64,000 nt of DNA from positions 1 through 64,000 of the forward strand of contig JANMHJ010000031.1 in NCBI GenBank assembly GCA_031375105.1. The letters are read 5' to 3'. Within the stretch, counting starts at the first letter, position 1; each line of letters opens with the position of its first letter. Below are positions 1 to 8,462 of the stretch, piece after piece. Source of the stretch: JANMDU01 sp031375105 (GTDB lineage: Bacteria; Pseudomonadota; Gammaproteobacteria; Burkholderiales; Burkholderiaceae_C). The position numbers and the translations under genes were made by a program. The notes below the pieces were generated by a model, which was given only the letters and a program-made list of their open reading frames with translations, made no database searches and was not told the DNA's origin.

Positions 1-360
1 TCAGGGGCCGGCGGCCAGCACATCAACAAAACGGATTCCGCTGTGCGCCTCACGCACATCCCCACCAACATCGTCGTTACCTGCCAAGATGGCCGCAGCC
101 AACACAGCAACAAAGATGTGGCCTGGAAGCGTCTGCGCTCGCGTTTATATGATTTTGAAATGCGCAAGCGCTTAGAAGAGCAACAAAAGCTTGAAGACAC
201 GAAAACCGATGTCGGCTGGGGCCACCAAATTCGTAGCTACGTGCTAGACAACAGCCGAATCAAAGACCTACGCACCGGCGTAGAAATCTCCGCCACGCAA
301 AAAGTGCTGGATGGGGATTTGGATGAATTCATTGAGGCCAGCCTCAAGCAAGGCGTTTAA
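1..360 (+). CDS. prfB: peptide chain release factor 2, C-terminal part (cut by window edge)
   Basis: RF2 recognises UGA and UAA stop codons in the ribosomal A site and triggers peptide release. The frame is open from base 1 and begins with the GAGGQ motif of class I release factors, whose glutamine enters the peptidyl transferase centre. It continues with the family's C-terminal segments (VVTCQDGRSQHSNK, then IRSYVLDNSRIKDLRTG) and ends in an acidic tail. Only about 119 C-terminal residues are present; the 5' part, including any programmed frameshift site, lies upstream of the window. RF2 rather than RF1 is inferred from the tail sequence. Confidence 0.95.
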   Translation, partial: SGAGGQHINKTDSAVRLTHIPTNIVVTCQDGRSQHSNKDVAWKRLRSRLYDFEMRKRLEEQQKLEDTKTDVGWGHQIRSYVLDNSRIKDLRTGVEISATQKVLDGDLDEFIEASLKQGV

Positions 361-392
361 GCTTTTTCAGCAAGACGATCCATTGAAAACAC

Positions 393-423
393 GCATCAAA
401 ACATCAGTTTGATGCTTTGATGC
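393..423 (+). promoter_or_regulatory. candidate autoregulatory operator of the first VapBC-type pair
   Basis: A perfect 8-bp inverted repeat (GCATCAAA at 393-400, TTTGATGC at 408-415, 7-bp spacer) is followed directly by a third half-site, TTTGATGC at 416-423. A TAAAAT hexamer at 424-429 lies 7 nt before the antitoxin ATG, and no Shine-Dalgarno sequence is visible. Antitoxins of this class usually repress their own promoters through such palindromes. Binding here is inferred. Confidence 0.55.
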
Positions 424-435
424 TAAAATCGAACC

Positions 436-672
436 ATGCGTACCACTCTAGCCCTTGACGACGATGCTTTCATACTTGCCCAGCAAACTGCTTTGCGGGC
501 CAAAATTTCTATGGGCAAAGCGGTGTCCATGTTGATACGGCAGTCCACGCAGGCTCATCCGAGCCCCATGCTTAACGCAACTCGCAGTCGCTATTCGCTT
601 ATTCCAGCAGATGGTCATACCGTGATTACCAGTCAAGATGTCTATCGGCTCATGGAGCAAGAAGGCATTTAA
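436..672 (+). CDS. VapB-like antitoxin, 78 aa
   Basis: Small protein encoded just before, and overlapping by one base (TAATG), a PIN-domain gene, the standard layout of a VapBC-type toxin-antitoxin pair. Its N-terminus (MRTTLALDDDAFILAQ) resembles a ribbon-helix-helix DNA-binding strand and helix. The C-terminal half, ending in a short acidic helix, would wrap around and inhibit the toxin. The upstream palindromic array fits autoregulation. The exact antitoxin family was not identified, so the assignment rests on size, context and the N-terminal pattern. Confidence 0.75.
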   Translation: MRTTLALDDDAFILAQQTALRAKISMGKAVSMLIRQSTQAHPSPMLNATRSRYSLIPADGHTVITSQDVYRLMEQEGI

Positions 673-1109
673 TGACCCCGCCACGTTTGCTGCTTGACGT
701 CAATGTGTGGCTGGCGTTATTTGATGAACGCCACATGCATCATCGCAGCGCCACTGAGCTGATGGCTCAACCCACACTGAAAATCGCCAGTTGCCCACTG
801 GTCGAAAATGGTGTCTTTCGTATTTTGAGCATGCCCAGCTACTTTTTAGGTCGTCTCACCTACCCTCAAATTCGCGAGATGATGCAAAAAGTCTGCGTCC
901 ATGTCGATCATCTATTTTGGCCAGACGATCTATCTTTGCGAGCCGATGATGTGCTGGATTGGTCGCGCATCACAGGGCACAATCAAATTACGGATGCTTA
1001 TTTGCTGGCCTTAGCGGTCAAGCATGGTGGCAGCTTTGCTTCGTTTGATCAAAAAATTGCGTTGAGTTCTGTCAAGAACGCCAAAGCGCACCATCTCGTC
1101 CTACTTTAA
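672..1109 (+). CDS. PIN-domain toxin (VapC-like ribonuclease), 145 aa
   Basis: Predicted Mg2+-dependent endoribonuclease of the PIN fold. The N-terminal LLLDVNVWLALFDE carries the first catalytic aspartate. An ITDAYLLALAVKHGG segment around residues 113-127 supplies a further acidic residue, and FASFDQKI near residues 129-136 supplies the C-terminal aspartate. The gene is translationally coupled to the antitoxin gene through a one-base overlap. It is complete, of normal length for the family, and lies between prfB and kdsA, two conserved genes, which suggests insertion of the pair as a module. Confidence 0.85.
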   Translation: MTPPRLLLDVNVWLALFDERHMHHRSATELMAQPTLKIASCPLVENGVFRILSMPSYFLGRLTYPQIREMMQKVCVHVDHLFWPDDLSLRADDVLDWSRITGHNQITDAYLLALAVKHGGSFASFDQKIALSSVKNAKAHHLVLL

Positions 1110-1127
1110 TTCACGGGAGATTCGTCA

Positions 1128-1982
1128 GTGAAAATATGCAATTTCGATGTCGGCCTAGATAGACGCTTTTTCCTGATTGCAGGCACTTGCTCGATTGAGG
1201 GCTTGGAGATGAGCCTAGAAGTGGCTGGCAAGTTGAAAGAGATCACCTCTAAGCTGGGCATTCCGCTGATCTACAAGGGCTCGTTTGACAAAGCCAATCG
1301 CTCATCGGGCAACACCAAGCGCGGCGTGGGCATGGATGCGGGGCTGAAGATATTGGATGAGGTGCGCAAGCAGCTCGGCTTACCGATCCTCACCGATGTG
1401 CATGAAGTGGATCAGATCAATGAAGTGGCAAGCGTGGTGGATGTGCTGCAAACACCTGCCTTCCTCTGCCGCCAAACGGATTTCATTCGTGCGGTCGCCC
1501 AATCAGGCAAGCCGGTCAACATCAAGAAGGGTCAGTTTCTCGCCCCTTGGGACATGAAAAACGTGATCGACAAGGCGCGTGCGGCTGCGGAAGAAAAAGG
1601 CTTGAATCCAGACAGCTTCCTCGCCTGCGAGCGCGGCGTGAGCTTTGGCTATAACAACCTCGTAGCAGATATGACCTCGCTGGCTGAGATGCGCAAAAGC
1701 GGCGCGCCTGTCGTTTTCGACGTGACGCATTCGGTGCAAAAGCCCGGCGGCCAAGGCACGAGCTCAGGCGGCGCACGCGAGATGGTGCCCGTGCTCGCAC
1801 GGGCGGGCGTGGCTGCTGGCGTGGCGGGGCTCTTTATGGAAACGCATCCTAATCCTGCTGATGCTTGGTCTGACGGCCCGAATGCAGTGCCACTGCATCA
1901 CATGAAAGCTTTGCTGGAAACGCTGGTGGAGCTAGATTACGTAACCAAAAAGAACCCTCTGCTAGAGGCCGATTTCAACTAA
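1128..1982 (+). CDS. kdsA: 3-deoxy-8-phosphooctulonate synthase, 284 aa
   Basis: Condenses arabinose 5-phosphate with phosphoenolpyruvate to form Kdo-8-phosphate for lipopolysaccharide core synthesis in the cytoplasm. Recognisable family segments are IAGTCSIEG, LIYKGSFDKANRSS, PILTDVHE, LQTPAFLCRQTDF, KKGQFLAPWDM and FDVTHSVQKPGG, over the usual length. The chosen start is GTG at 1128 with GGGAG at 1114-1118 as ribosome binding site; no better in-frame start exists nearby. It is followed at a short distance by a DUF1330 gene and then enolase, as in other Burkholderiales. Confidence 0.96.
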   Translation: MKICNFDVGLDRRFFLIAGTCSIEGLEMSLEVAGKLKEITSKLGIPLIYKGSFDKANRSSGNTKRGVGMDAGLKILDEVRKQLGLPILTDVHEVDQINEVASVVDVLQTPAFLCRQTDFIRAVAQSGKPVNIKKGQFLAPWDMKNVIDKARAAAEEKGLNPDSFLACERGVSFGYNNLVADMTSLAEMRKSGAPVVFDVTHSVQKPGGQGTSSGGAREMVPVLARAGVAAGVAGLFMETHPNPADAWSDGPNAVPLHHMKALLETLVELDYVTKKNPLLEADFN

Positions 1983-2001
1983 ACCCAAGGACACTATCCT
2001 C

Positions 2002-2289
2002 ATGAGCGCTTACGTTATTGCCGATGTCACCGTCACGGATGCCGATCAAATGGCCAAATACCGCGAATGGAGCACCAAAGCGGCGGCTGAATTCGGCGCG
2101 AGCTTCATCGTGCGTGGTGGTGCGATTACGGTATTTGAAGGCGACTGGCAGCCTTCGCGGGTAGTGATCTTGCAGTTTCCTGATAGCGCGACTGCGAACA
2201 AATGGTATTCGAGTGAGACTTACACCCATGCGATTGCGCTGCGCAAGAATGCGGGCGTGATGCGGATGGTGATGGTTGAGGGTGTTTGA
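2002..2289 (+). CDS. DUF1330 family protein, 95 aa
   Basis: Small cytoplasmic protein of the DUF1330 family, a ferredoxin-like (dimeric alpha-beta barrel) fold of unknown biochemical role. Visible marks are the opening MSAYVIADVTVTD, the central YREWSTKAAAEFGASFIVRGG and the FPDSATANKWYSSETY segment. It lies 19 bp after kdsA and is probably co-transcribed with it. Nothing in the sequence gives a substrate. Confidence 0.9.
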   Translation: MSAYVIADVTVTDADQMAKYREWSTKAAAEFGASFIVRGGAITVFEGDWQPSRVVILQFPDSATANKWYSSETYTHAIALRKNAGVMRMVMVEGV

Positions 2290-2310
2290 AATACTAAGAC
2301 CCTAATACGA

Positions 2311-2463
2311 ATATCCGGTCGCGAAAGGCGCGAAAGTTACGCGAAAGACGCGAAAAAGACAAAATAAAACCTAAGGAAAACAGCGGATTAGTGTTTGAGT
2401 GAACAAGAATCACTTATATGAATTTTTCTAATTGGATTCTTTCGCGTCTTTCGCGCCCGGAAA
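2311..2463. repeat. inverted-repeat element, copy A
   Basis: Between the DUF1330 gene and eno, a left arm at 2311-2359 made of GCGAAAG-type units (including GCGAAAGTTACGCGAAAG) faces a shorter right arm at 2436-2463 with the complementary TTCTTTCGCGTCTTTCGCG. The AT-rich centre encodes nothing. The arms match copy B at 12487-12663 and half copy C at 47422-47453, so this is a dispersed non-coding element. It fills most of the 223-bp gap, which must also contain the eno promoter. Confidence 0.7.
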
Positions 2464-2512
2464 TTTGTATTTGAATTTGATTTAAATTTTTGATTTAAGA
2501 GGAAACCTGAAA

Positions 2513-3814
2513 ATGAGTGCAATTGTTGATATCGTCGGCCGTGAAATCCTGGACAGCCGTGGCAATCCCACCGTGGAATGTGATGTGTTGCTGGAAAGCG
2601 GCGTGATGGGCCGCGCTGCTGTGCCCTCGGGCGCGTCCACTGGCTCACGCGAGGCGATTGAGCTGCGCGATGGTGATAAGAGCCGTTACCTTGGCAAAGG
2701 CGTGCTCAAAGCCGTCGGCCACATCAATGTGGAAATCTCCAACGCCGTGCTAGGCTTGGATGCTTCCGAGCAAGCCTTCCTCGACAAAACCCTCATCGAG
2801 CTCGATGGCACCGACAACAAATCCAAGCTCGGTGCAAATGCGATGCTGGCCGTGAGCATGGCCGTGGCTCGCGCAGCCGCTGAAGAAGCGGGCTTGCCGC
2901 TGTATCGCTACTTTGGCGGCATGAATGGCGTGCAGATGCCGGTGCCGATGATGAACGTGATCAACGGTGGCGAGCATGCCAATAACAATCTAGATTTGCA
3001 AGAATTCATGATCGTGCCCATCGGCGCCAAAACCTTCCGCGAAGCCATGCGCTATGGTGCAGAAGTGTTTCATGCCTTGAAGAAAATCATTCACGACAAA
3101 GGCATGAGCACTGCCGTGGGCGACGAAGGCGGCTTTGCCCCTTCAACGGAAGCCACAGATGGCAAAGGCGTACACGAAGCCGCCATCGAGCTGATCTTGC
3201 AAGCGATTGACAAAGCGGGCTACAAAGCCGGTGAAGATATCGTGCTCGCGCTCGATTGCGCAGCCTCTGAGTTTTACAAAGACGGTAAATACCATTTGGA
3301 GGGTGAAAACCTCACGCTCACCTCTCAAGAGTGGACGGACATGATGGCCACTTGGTGCGACAAATACCCCATCATCTCCATCGAAGACGGCATGGCCGAA
3401 GGCGATTGGGATGGCTGGAAGTTGCTCACTGATCGTTTGGGTAAAAAAGTGCAAATCGTGGGCGATGACTTGTTTGTCACCAACACCAAGATTTTGAAAG
3501 AAGGGATCGACAAAGGCATCGCCAATTCGATCCTCATCAAAATCAACCAAATCGGCACACTCACCGAGACCTTCCAAGCCATCGAAATGGCCAAGCGCGC
3601 CGGCTACACCGCCGTCATCTCGCATCGCTCCGGTGAGACGGAAGACAGTACCATCGCCGATATCGCCGTGGGCACCAACGCCGGCCAGATCAAAACCGGC
3701 TCGCTCTCCCGCTCAGACCGCATGGCCAAATACAACCAGCTCCTGCGCATCGAAGAAGATTTGGGCGACGTGGCGGTGTATCCGGGCCGCGCGGCTTTCT
3801 ACAATTTGCGTTAA
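2513..3814 (+). CDS. eno: enolase, 433 aa
   Basis: Interconverts 2-phosphoglycerate and phosphoenolpyruvate in glycolysis and is a component of RNA degradosomes in many proteobacteria. Family signatures are present throughout: EILDSRGNPTVE at the N-terminus, the VPSGASTGSREA loop, MNVINGGEHA, the metal ligands in LALDCAASEF, SIEDGMAEGDW and VGDDLFVTN, and the SHRSGETEDSTIAD motif near the C-terminus. Length is normal. A GAGGAAACCTG ribosome binding site precedes the ATG. Confidence 0.98.
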   Translation: MSAIVDIVGREILDSRGNPTVECDVLLESGVMGRAAVPSGASTGSREAIELRDGDKSRYLGKGVLKAVGHINVEISNAVLGLDASEQAFLDKTLIELDGTDNKSKLGANAMLAVSMAVARAAAEEAGLPLYRYFGGMNGVQMPVPMMNVINGGEHANNNLDLQEFMIVPIGAKTFREAMRYGAEVFHALKKIIHDKGMSTAVGDEGGFAPSTEATDGKGVHEAAIELILQAIDKAGYKAGEDIVLALDCAASEFYKDGKYHLEGENLTLTSQEWTDMMATWCDKYPIISIEDGMAEGDWDGWKLLTDRLGKKVQIVGDDLFVTNTKILKEGIDKGIANSILIKINQIGTLTETFQAIEMAKRAGYTAVISHRSGETEDSTIADIAVGTNAGQIKTGSLSRSDRMAKYNQLLRIEEDLGDVAVYPGRAAFYNLR

Positions 3815-3870
3815 CCCAGTTCGGATAGCTGCGCTGACTTGCCGTCGGGATCATCGGTTGCTGCCAGAGT

Positions 3871-3919
3871 GCTACCAATCCAGTAGCACTCTGCGCAGGT
3901 TCTATAACGGCTAGAGGCC
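3871..3919 (+). repeat. 49-bp dispersed repeat, copy 1
   Basis: Near-consensus copy of the window's most frequent repeat: GCTA, an AT-rich spacer, TAGCACTCTGCGCAG, TTCTATAACGGCT, then AGAGGCC. It lies between eno and ftsB. Confidence 0.85.
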
Positions 3920-3964
3920 AAAAACAGCTTCAAAAATGGGTAAAAAACAGGCACAATAAGCGCC

Positions 3965-4243
3965 GTGATGTCCCAACGCGTCGTTCCTGCCCTGCTGATT
4001 GCCCTGCTGCTCATCCTCCATGCGCAGCTCTGGCTCGGGCGCGGCAGCGTCTCGCATGTCAATCAGCTCAGCGCCAAGCTGCAAGAGCTGAGCACCAAAA
4101 ACAAAACGGCCCAACAAACCAATGAGCAACTCGCCTCCGAAGTGCGCGATCTCAAAGAAGGCTTGGAGATGATCGAAGATAAGGCTCGCAGCGAGCTGGG
4201 GATGGTCAAGCCGAATGAGATATTGGTGCAGTATTTCAAGTAG
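3965..4243 (+). CDS. ftsB: cell division protein FtsB, 92 aa
   Basis: Bitopic inner-membrane protein of the FtsQLB complex that relays the signal activating septal peptidoglycan synthesis. One transmembrane helix (residues ~6-23, VPALLIALLLILHAQLWLG) is followed by a periplasmic coiled coil (roughly 30-75) and the conserved end LGMVKPNEILVQYF. Position downstream of eno matches FtsB in proteobacteria. The start could be GTG 3965 or the adjacent ATG 3968, which makes little difference. Confidence 0.93.
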   Translation: MMSQRVVPALLIALLLILHAQLWLGRGSVSHVNQLSAKLQELSTKNKTAQQTNEQLASEVRDLKEGLEMIEDKARSELGMVKPNEILVQYFK

Positions 4244-4266
4244 ATTTTTAAGATTAAATCGGAAGA

Positions 4267-4309
4267 TCGCCGTTATATTATCTACATAGTTTACTATTTA
4301 TTTAATAGC
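4267..4309 (-). repeat. 49-bp dispersed repeat, copy 2
   Basis: Reverse-oriented, diverged copy between ftsB and the MAPEG gene. GCTATTAAAT, ATAGTA and ATATAACGGCG align with the consensus, but the TGCGCAG core is degraded. Confidence 0.55.
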
Positions 4310-4347
4310 ATTTAAGTGCTGTGAATTTCGCTTCACCTGATGTACCA

Positions 4348-4401
4348 GCGGCCTAGCGCGACGCAGTTGCCTCATAAATTCTTTTTGAAAACACACGCGA
4401 T
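4348..4401 (+). repeat. GCGGCCTAGCGC repeat, copy 1 of 2
   Basis: A stretch beginning GCGGCCTAGCGC and ending TTTTTGAAAACACACGCGAT matches 29335-29387 with few differences. Both copies are intergenic and in the same orientation. Function unknown. Confidence 0.65.
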
Positions 4402-4697
4402 TGCGGCATCGGAAATCGAATCACGCTCTCCGCTTCATGTGTTGCTGGCGTACGGGACATCTCTTTCATCCAGCCTAAATCTGCGCCATAATTTACTTCA
4501 AGCAAGGGATGAAGATTTCTCATTCCCCTTACCCGCAACCACCCAACGTGGTTCAGTCCAACAAGGTTTATCTGTCGCAGGAGGCACTCTTGGTTTCTAT
4601 CAACTTGATCTCGCGACTGATAAACGCTGTTCGTTAGTCCTCAAAAATAGAATGCCTAGCGCGTAAGACAACACACGAAACGTCACCACGGTAAAAC

Positions 4698-5105
4698 ATG
4701 AACCCCACACTCATTACCCTCACAGGCTTCGTCGCTTGGTCATTGTTCCTTTTGATACTCATGGAGGTCATTCGCTCAAAGCTCGTCCTCACCAAGGCCG
4801 TTGCGGCAAACGGGTTCAATCCTGAGAATTCAAACCTTTCTCCGTTCATGCAGCGCCTCGCACGGGCTCACGCAAACTGCATCGAAGGCTTGCCAATTTT
4901 CGGCGGCCTCATGCTCATTGCCGTCGTGGCGGGTAGAACCTCCATCACAGATCCTCTGGCGTTCCTCTTTCTGTTTTCGCGCATTCTTCAGTCAGTGATT
5001 CACCTCAGTTCACTGTCTGCTTTGGCGGTGACGTTACGGTTTTCAACGTTTGCCGTGCAATTGGGTATTGGTGTGTACTGGGCTGTTCGTCTGCTGAGCG
5101 TCTGA
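4698..5105 (+). CDS. MAPEG family membrane protein, 135 aa
   Basis: Four hydrophobic segments and the RLARAHANCIEGLPIFGG motif place it in the MAPEG family (membrane-associated proteins in eicosanoid and glutathione metabolism). The R-A-x-x-N-x-x-E pattern is the family signature for glutathione-linked chemistry in the inner membrane. Bacterial members of this short class are mostly uncharacterised, so no substrate can be given. It appears monocistronic between repeats and a convergent glycerate kinase gene. Confidence 0.88.
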   Translation: MNPTLITLTGFVAWSLFLLILMEVIRSKLVLTKAVAANGFNPENSNLSPFMQRLARAHANCIEGLPIFGGLMLIAVVAGRTSITDPLAFLFLFSRILQSVIHLSSLSALAVTLRFSTFAVQLGIGVYWAVRLLSV

Positions 5106-5251
5106 GCCAGTCATGTGAGGCCTAAAATGTTGCGTGCCGGGCAGCGCAAACCGTTGGGCGGTCGAATCAGTAATTTTTTTCAACTGCACGACGCTACGAC
5201 GCAGGCGAGTAGGTTGCGTTGAACGATAGCGCACGCCGCGACAACTGATCG

Positions 5252-6610
5252 CTACACAATCAACAACGCCCGAAAGTCGTTCACATTCGTATGCGTGGGC
5301 CCGGTAATGACGAGATCGCCTAGGGGCTCGAAGAAACCGACTGCATCGTTGCGGTCTAGAGATTGATCGAGCTTCATGCCTTGCGCGGAGGCGCGGGCGA
5401 GTGTGTCGGGCGCAACGAAGGCACCTGCGTTGGATTCGATGCCGTCGATGCCGTCTGTGTCTGCGGCCAGGCCGTGGATGCCCTCCATGCCTTGCAGGCC
5501 AAGCGCCAAGCCCATGCAGAATTCGCCAGCTCGGCCTCCGCGTCCGCGCGGGCTACCTTCGACTTGTTTGCGCACGCTGACAGTCGTCTCACCGCCAGAG
5601 AGGATCACACAGGGCTTTTTGAATGCGCCCTGCCCTCTGGCCACGCCTCGCGCGATGGCTGCATGCACCTTGCCCACTTCGCGCGATTCGCCTTCGATTT
5701 CGTCGCTCAAAATATAGGCTTCGATGCCTGCTGCGCGCGCGGCAGTGGCGGCGGCCTCTAAAGATTGCTGGGGCGTGGCAATCAAATGCACTTCATGGCC
5801 TACGAAACGTGCATCACCCGGCTTGGGGGTTTCTAGTGCGCCGCTTTGCAAACGCGCTTCGATCGCTGCAGGCACGGTAATACCGTAGCGCTTCAAAATC
5901 GCTAGAGCATCCGCGCAGGTGGTGGCATCGGGCACGGTGGGGCCGCTGGCGATCACGCTCACGTCGTCGCCGGGCACATCACTAATGGTCAGCGTGACGA
6001 CTCTTGCTGGCGCACACGCAGCAGCGAGAGCGCCGCCCTTGATTTGCGAGAGATGCTTGCGCACGCAATTCATCTCGATGATGTTGGCGCCTGAGTTGAG
6101 CAACTCTTGGTTGATGCGCTGCTTCTCGGGGAATGCCAAGCCTTCAACTGGCAGCGTGAGCAAAGCCGAGCCACCGCCGGAGATGAGGCAGAGCACGAGA
6201 TCGTGTTCAGTCAACCCTTGCGTCAAGCCCATGATGCGCTGCGCGGCTTTGAGGCCTGCTTCATCTGGCACAGGATGCGAAGCTTCGATCACTTCGATGC
6301 GCTGTGGCACGCCTTCGGGGCGTGGCGGCGTGTGGCCATAGCGCGTGACGACCAAGCCTGAGAGTGGCGCATCCATTGGCCACAGCGCTTCCAAAGCCTG
6401 CGCCATCGCGCCGCCGGCTTTGCCTGCACCTAAGACCAGCGTGCGACCTTTGCTTGTGTCTGGTGGCTTGGGCAAATAGGCGGCCGTGTTGTGCAGAGGC
6501 AATGCGCGGCGCACGGCTGCTCCATAGAGATACTGCAAAAACTCGCGGGGCTGAAGCTGCGGATTGGGCTGATTAGGCGAGATGGTGTTCATGGATGAAT
6601 GGTGAGCCAT
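5252..6610 (-). CDS. glycerate 2-kinase, MOFRL/TtuD type, 452 aa
   Basis: Predicted to phosphorylate D-glycerate to 2-phosphoglycerate, feeding glyoxylate, tartrate or hydroxypyruvate catabolism into glycolysis. The family is often annotated as hydroxypyruvate reductase TtuD. Marks include LVLGAGKAGGAMAQALE near residue 58, the ASHPVPDE segment, CLISGGGSALL, the SDVPGDDVSVIASGPT motif, LSGGETTV and the C-terminal AADTDGIDG and TGPTHTNVNDFRALLI. The start may be ATG 6610 or ATG 6592 (MNTISPNQ); the first is followed by a low-complexity leader. The other pathway genes are not adjacent. Confidence 0.92.
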   Translation of the reverse strand: MAHHSSMNTISPNQPNPQLQPREFLQYLYGAAVRRALPLHNTAAYLPKPPDTSKGRTLVLGAGKAGGAMAQALEALWPMDAPLSGLVVTRYGHTPPRPEGVPQRIEVIEASHPVPDEAGLKAAQRIMGLTQGLTEHDLVLCLISGGGSALLTLPVEGLAFPEKQRINQELLNSGANIIEMNCVRKHLSQIKGGALAAACAPARVVTLTISDVPGDDVSVIASGPTVPDATTCADALAILKRYGITVPAAIEARLQSGALETPKPGDARFVGHEVHLIATPQQSLEAAATAARAAGIEAYILSDEIEGESREVGKVHAAIARGVARGQGAFKKPCVILSGGETTVSVRKQVEGSPRGRGGRAGEFCMGLALGLQGMEGIHGLAADTDGIDGIESNAGAFVAPDTLARASAQGMKLDQSLDRNDAVGFFEPLGDLVITGPTHTNVNDFRALLIV

Positions 6611-6689
6611 AGCTTGATTGTGCTGTGGCGCAGGGCTTGAGAGTTAAGTAGTCGCCACAAACGCCATGAAATATCGTGATGGAGGCGAT

Positions 6690-7394
6690 TCAACGTAGCC
6701 ATGACTGTTGCCAACTGGCCGTTGCTGCCCAATCAAAGCGCAGCGATGGCGGGGCTTGGCCGTAAAGAGCGCTTTGCGCGAGTTGATCTTGTAACAATAA
6801 CCAAATGCTCTGTGCATCGCCGCCCGCAAAATCGAGCACGATGAAGCATGATGTGGTTTGATCTCGCTGCTCACCCAACCGCGCCCTTGCTTGCACGCTA
6901 GCATGCACATACGCCTGCGCAGCGATCAGGGGTGTGCAGGCGCGTAAGGCTTGCAGTTGATCGGCCAGCCAGCGCTCTGTGGCCAGCGTCCAGCTTGATG
7001 CGCTTTGCAAGCAGGCGACTAAGCCCCAATTGGGACTGCCCGGGGATGAAGGCGCAGGCCATTGGCGATGAAGTTTACGGGCATATTGCGCGCGCTGCAC
7101 GATTTCAATGCTGCTGCGGCCTGCGGCGGTGTTGGTGAGTTCGGTGGCTTGCTGTTTGGGCTGGCCGTGCTCAAAGGCTTCAAACGCTTCGACGCTGGCA
7201 AATGCATACATGCAAATGTAATCTGGCGGCTGGCCAGTCAGCGGCTGCGTGCAGCGAAAAAGCTGGGCTTGCTGCAATTCGGGCGCGGCCAGCAGTAGAT
7301 GCACATGGTCGGCATACCAACGCTGCAAAGCGATGTGGTTGCCATCCGTGCAGCGGGTGCAGACGAGATTGATGGTGGGCGAATGCAAATGCAT
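6690..7394 (-). CDS. uncharacterised protein, possible dimeric alpha-beta barrel domain, 234 aa
   Basis: I do not recognise a family with certainty. From the ATG at 7394 it begins MHLHSPTINLVCTRC, followed by a WYADHVHLLLAAPELQQAQLF stretch resembling EthD/antibiotic-monooxygenase-type ferredoxin-like domains, where such a helix and strand recur. A second similar half may follow (ALRACTPLIAAQAYVHASVQAR). The frame runs upstream of 7394 into the promoter region of the divergent sensor gene, but that extension looks unlikely. No signal peptide or catalytic motif is evident. Confidence 0.55.
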   Translation of the reverse strand: MHLHSPTINLVCTRCTDGNHIALQRWYADHVHLLLAAPELQQAQLFRCTQPLTGQPPDYICMYAFASVEAFEAFEHGQPKQQATELTNTAAGRSSIEIVQRAQYARKLHRQWPAPSSPGSPNWGLVACLQSASSWTLATERWLADQLQALRACTPLIAAQAYVHASVQARARLGEQRDQTTSCFIVLDFAGGDAQSIWLLLQDQLAQSALYGQAPPSLRFDWAATASWQQSWLR

Positions 7395-7475
7395 GGAGCG
7401 TTTGAAGGCAAGGAGGAAAGAGATGATTGTGCTGTAAGCAGCGGGAACTACAATGTATACAAAATAACAAATACC

Positions 7476-8462
7476 ATGAGCAAGCTGCAAACCTCCTTAC
7501 GCGTGTCTTCGAGCGCCTTCTCGCCGATCATGATTGTGTTGATGGTTATTTTGCTGCAAGTCTTGCTCTTTGCCGTCTACTTTTACTTGGCCAGTGACAA
7601 TGTTCTGAGCATCGAGCCTGCTGAACTTGTGCTTTTGTTGACTTACTCATTGATTGCGATTGTCCTTGCAGCGGTCGTGGGCATCATGCGCCAGCGCTGG
7701 ATGCAGCGCGAAGACAGCGTGCGCCAGCGCTTGCTCGGCGTGATTCAGGCGATTCCTGATCCGTCGGCGGTGCGCGATATGAAGGGGCGTTATGTGATGT
7801 GGAATCAGGCAGCTGAGCAATACCACGGCATCAAATCGGAACATGTGGTGGGGAAAACACCTTTTGAGTTGTTTCCGCCGGCGGTGGCGCGGAGCATTTT
7901 GGAGCTGGATGCGCAATGCAGCCTCAGCGAGAAAACCGTGGTGCAGCGAATGGTATTGCCACCACTGTATGGCAAAGGCCAGCGGGTGGCGATGATCCGC
8001 GTGGCACCCGTGCGCTCCATGTCGGATGCCAGTATTCGCGGTGTGGTGACGATCTTGCATGACGTGACCGAGGAAGAGCGAGAAGCTGCTGCGTTACGCC
8101 ATATGAGCACACAGCTCAAAATGGCGCTCGACACATCTGGCTTTGGCAGTTGGATTTGGGATTTAGAAGGCAATGTGGTGAGCTTCTCCGCGCAATACCA
8201 AGCACTATTGCGCTATGAAGGTAGCCATTTCCGGCAAGATTTTGAATTCCTCTCGCGCATTCATCCGGGCGATTTGGAGATGGTCAAGGCTGCAGCAGTG
8301 CGCACCATCAAGTTATACGAGCCGTTTGATCAGGTCTATCGCCTGCGCTGTTTTGATGAGGTGTATCGCTACTTTCATGCCAGCGGCGAGTCTGCGTTGG
8401 ATGGCAGCGGCAAGCGCTTCTTCGCCGGCCTGCTTTGCCCGCTGGATCGCAGCGCGGATTAG
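7476..8462 (+). CDS. membrane protein with two PAS domains, 328 aa
   Basis: From the ATG at 7476 the protein has two membrane helices (residues ~17-40 and ~50-69), then a PAS domain opening with RQRLLGVIQAIPDPSAVRD (IMCVVW-like WNQAAEQYHG) and ending in the PAC-like VVTILHDVTEEEREA. A second PAS follows (MALDTSGFGSWIWDLEGNVV). The protein ends after this PAS with no kinase, GGDEF, EAL or methyl-accepting domain. It could be a sensor acting through protein contacts or a truncated signalling protein. Its stop overlaps the stop region of the convergent dehydrogenase by 4 bp. Confidence 0.8.
   Translation: MSKLQTSLRVSSSAFSPIMIVLMVILLQVLLFAVYFYLASDNVLSIEPAELVLLLTYSLIAIVLAAVVGIMRQRWMQREDSVRQRLLGVIQAIPDPSAVRDMKGRYVMWNQAAEQYHGIKSEHVVGKTPFELFPPAVARSILELDAQCSLSEKTVVQRMVLPPLYGKGQRVAMIRVAPVRSMSDASIRGVVTILHDVTEEEREAAALRHMSTQLKMALDTSGFGSWIWDLEGNVVSFSAQYQALLRYEGSHFRQDFEFLSRIHPGDLEMVKAAAVRTIKLYEPFDQVYRLRCFDEVYRYFHASGESALDGSGKRFFAGLLCPLDRSAD

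Larger units (their letters stand above)
4244..4697. other. gene-free interval of about 450 bp holding two dispersed repeats
   Basis: Contains a reverse-oriented 49-bp repeat (4267-4309) and a 54-bp segment (4348-4401) that recurs at 29335-29387. The only open frame (from 4340) starts in this second repeat, lacks a ribosome binding site and resembles nothing known. The remainder to 4697 shows no feature I can name. Confidence 0.6.

Noticed and set aside
4340..4666. 108-residue open frame on the plus strand
   Set aside because: It begins in a repeat copy, has no ribosome binding site and resembles no family; probably chance.
5106..5251. Possible regulatory structure between the MAPEG gene and the glycerate kinase gene
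   Set aside because: Only short GC-rich self-complementary pieces; neither a clear hairpin with T-run nor a repeat copy was found.
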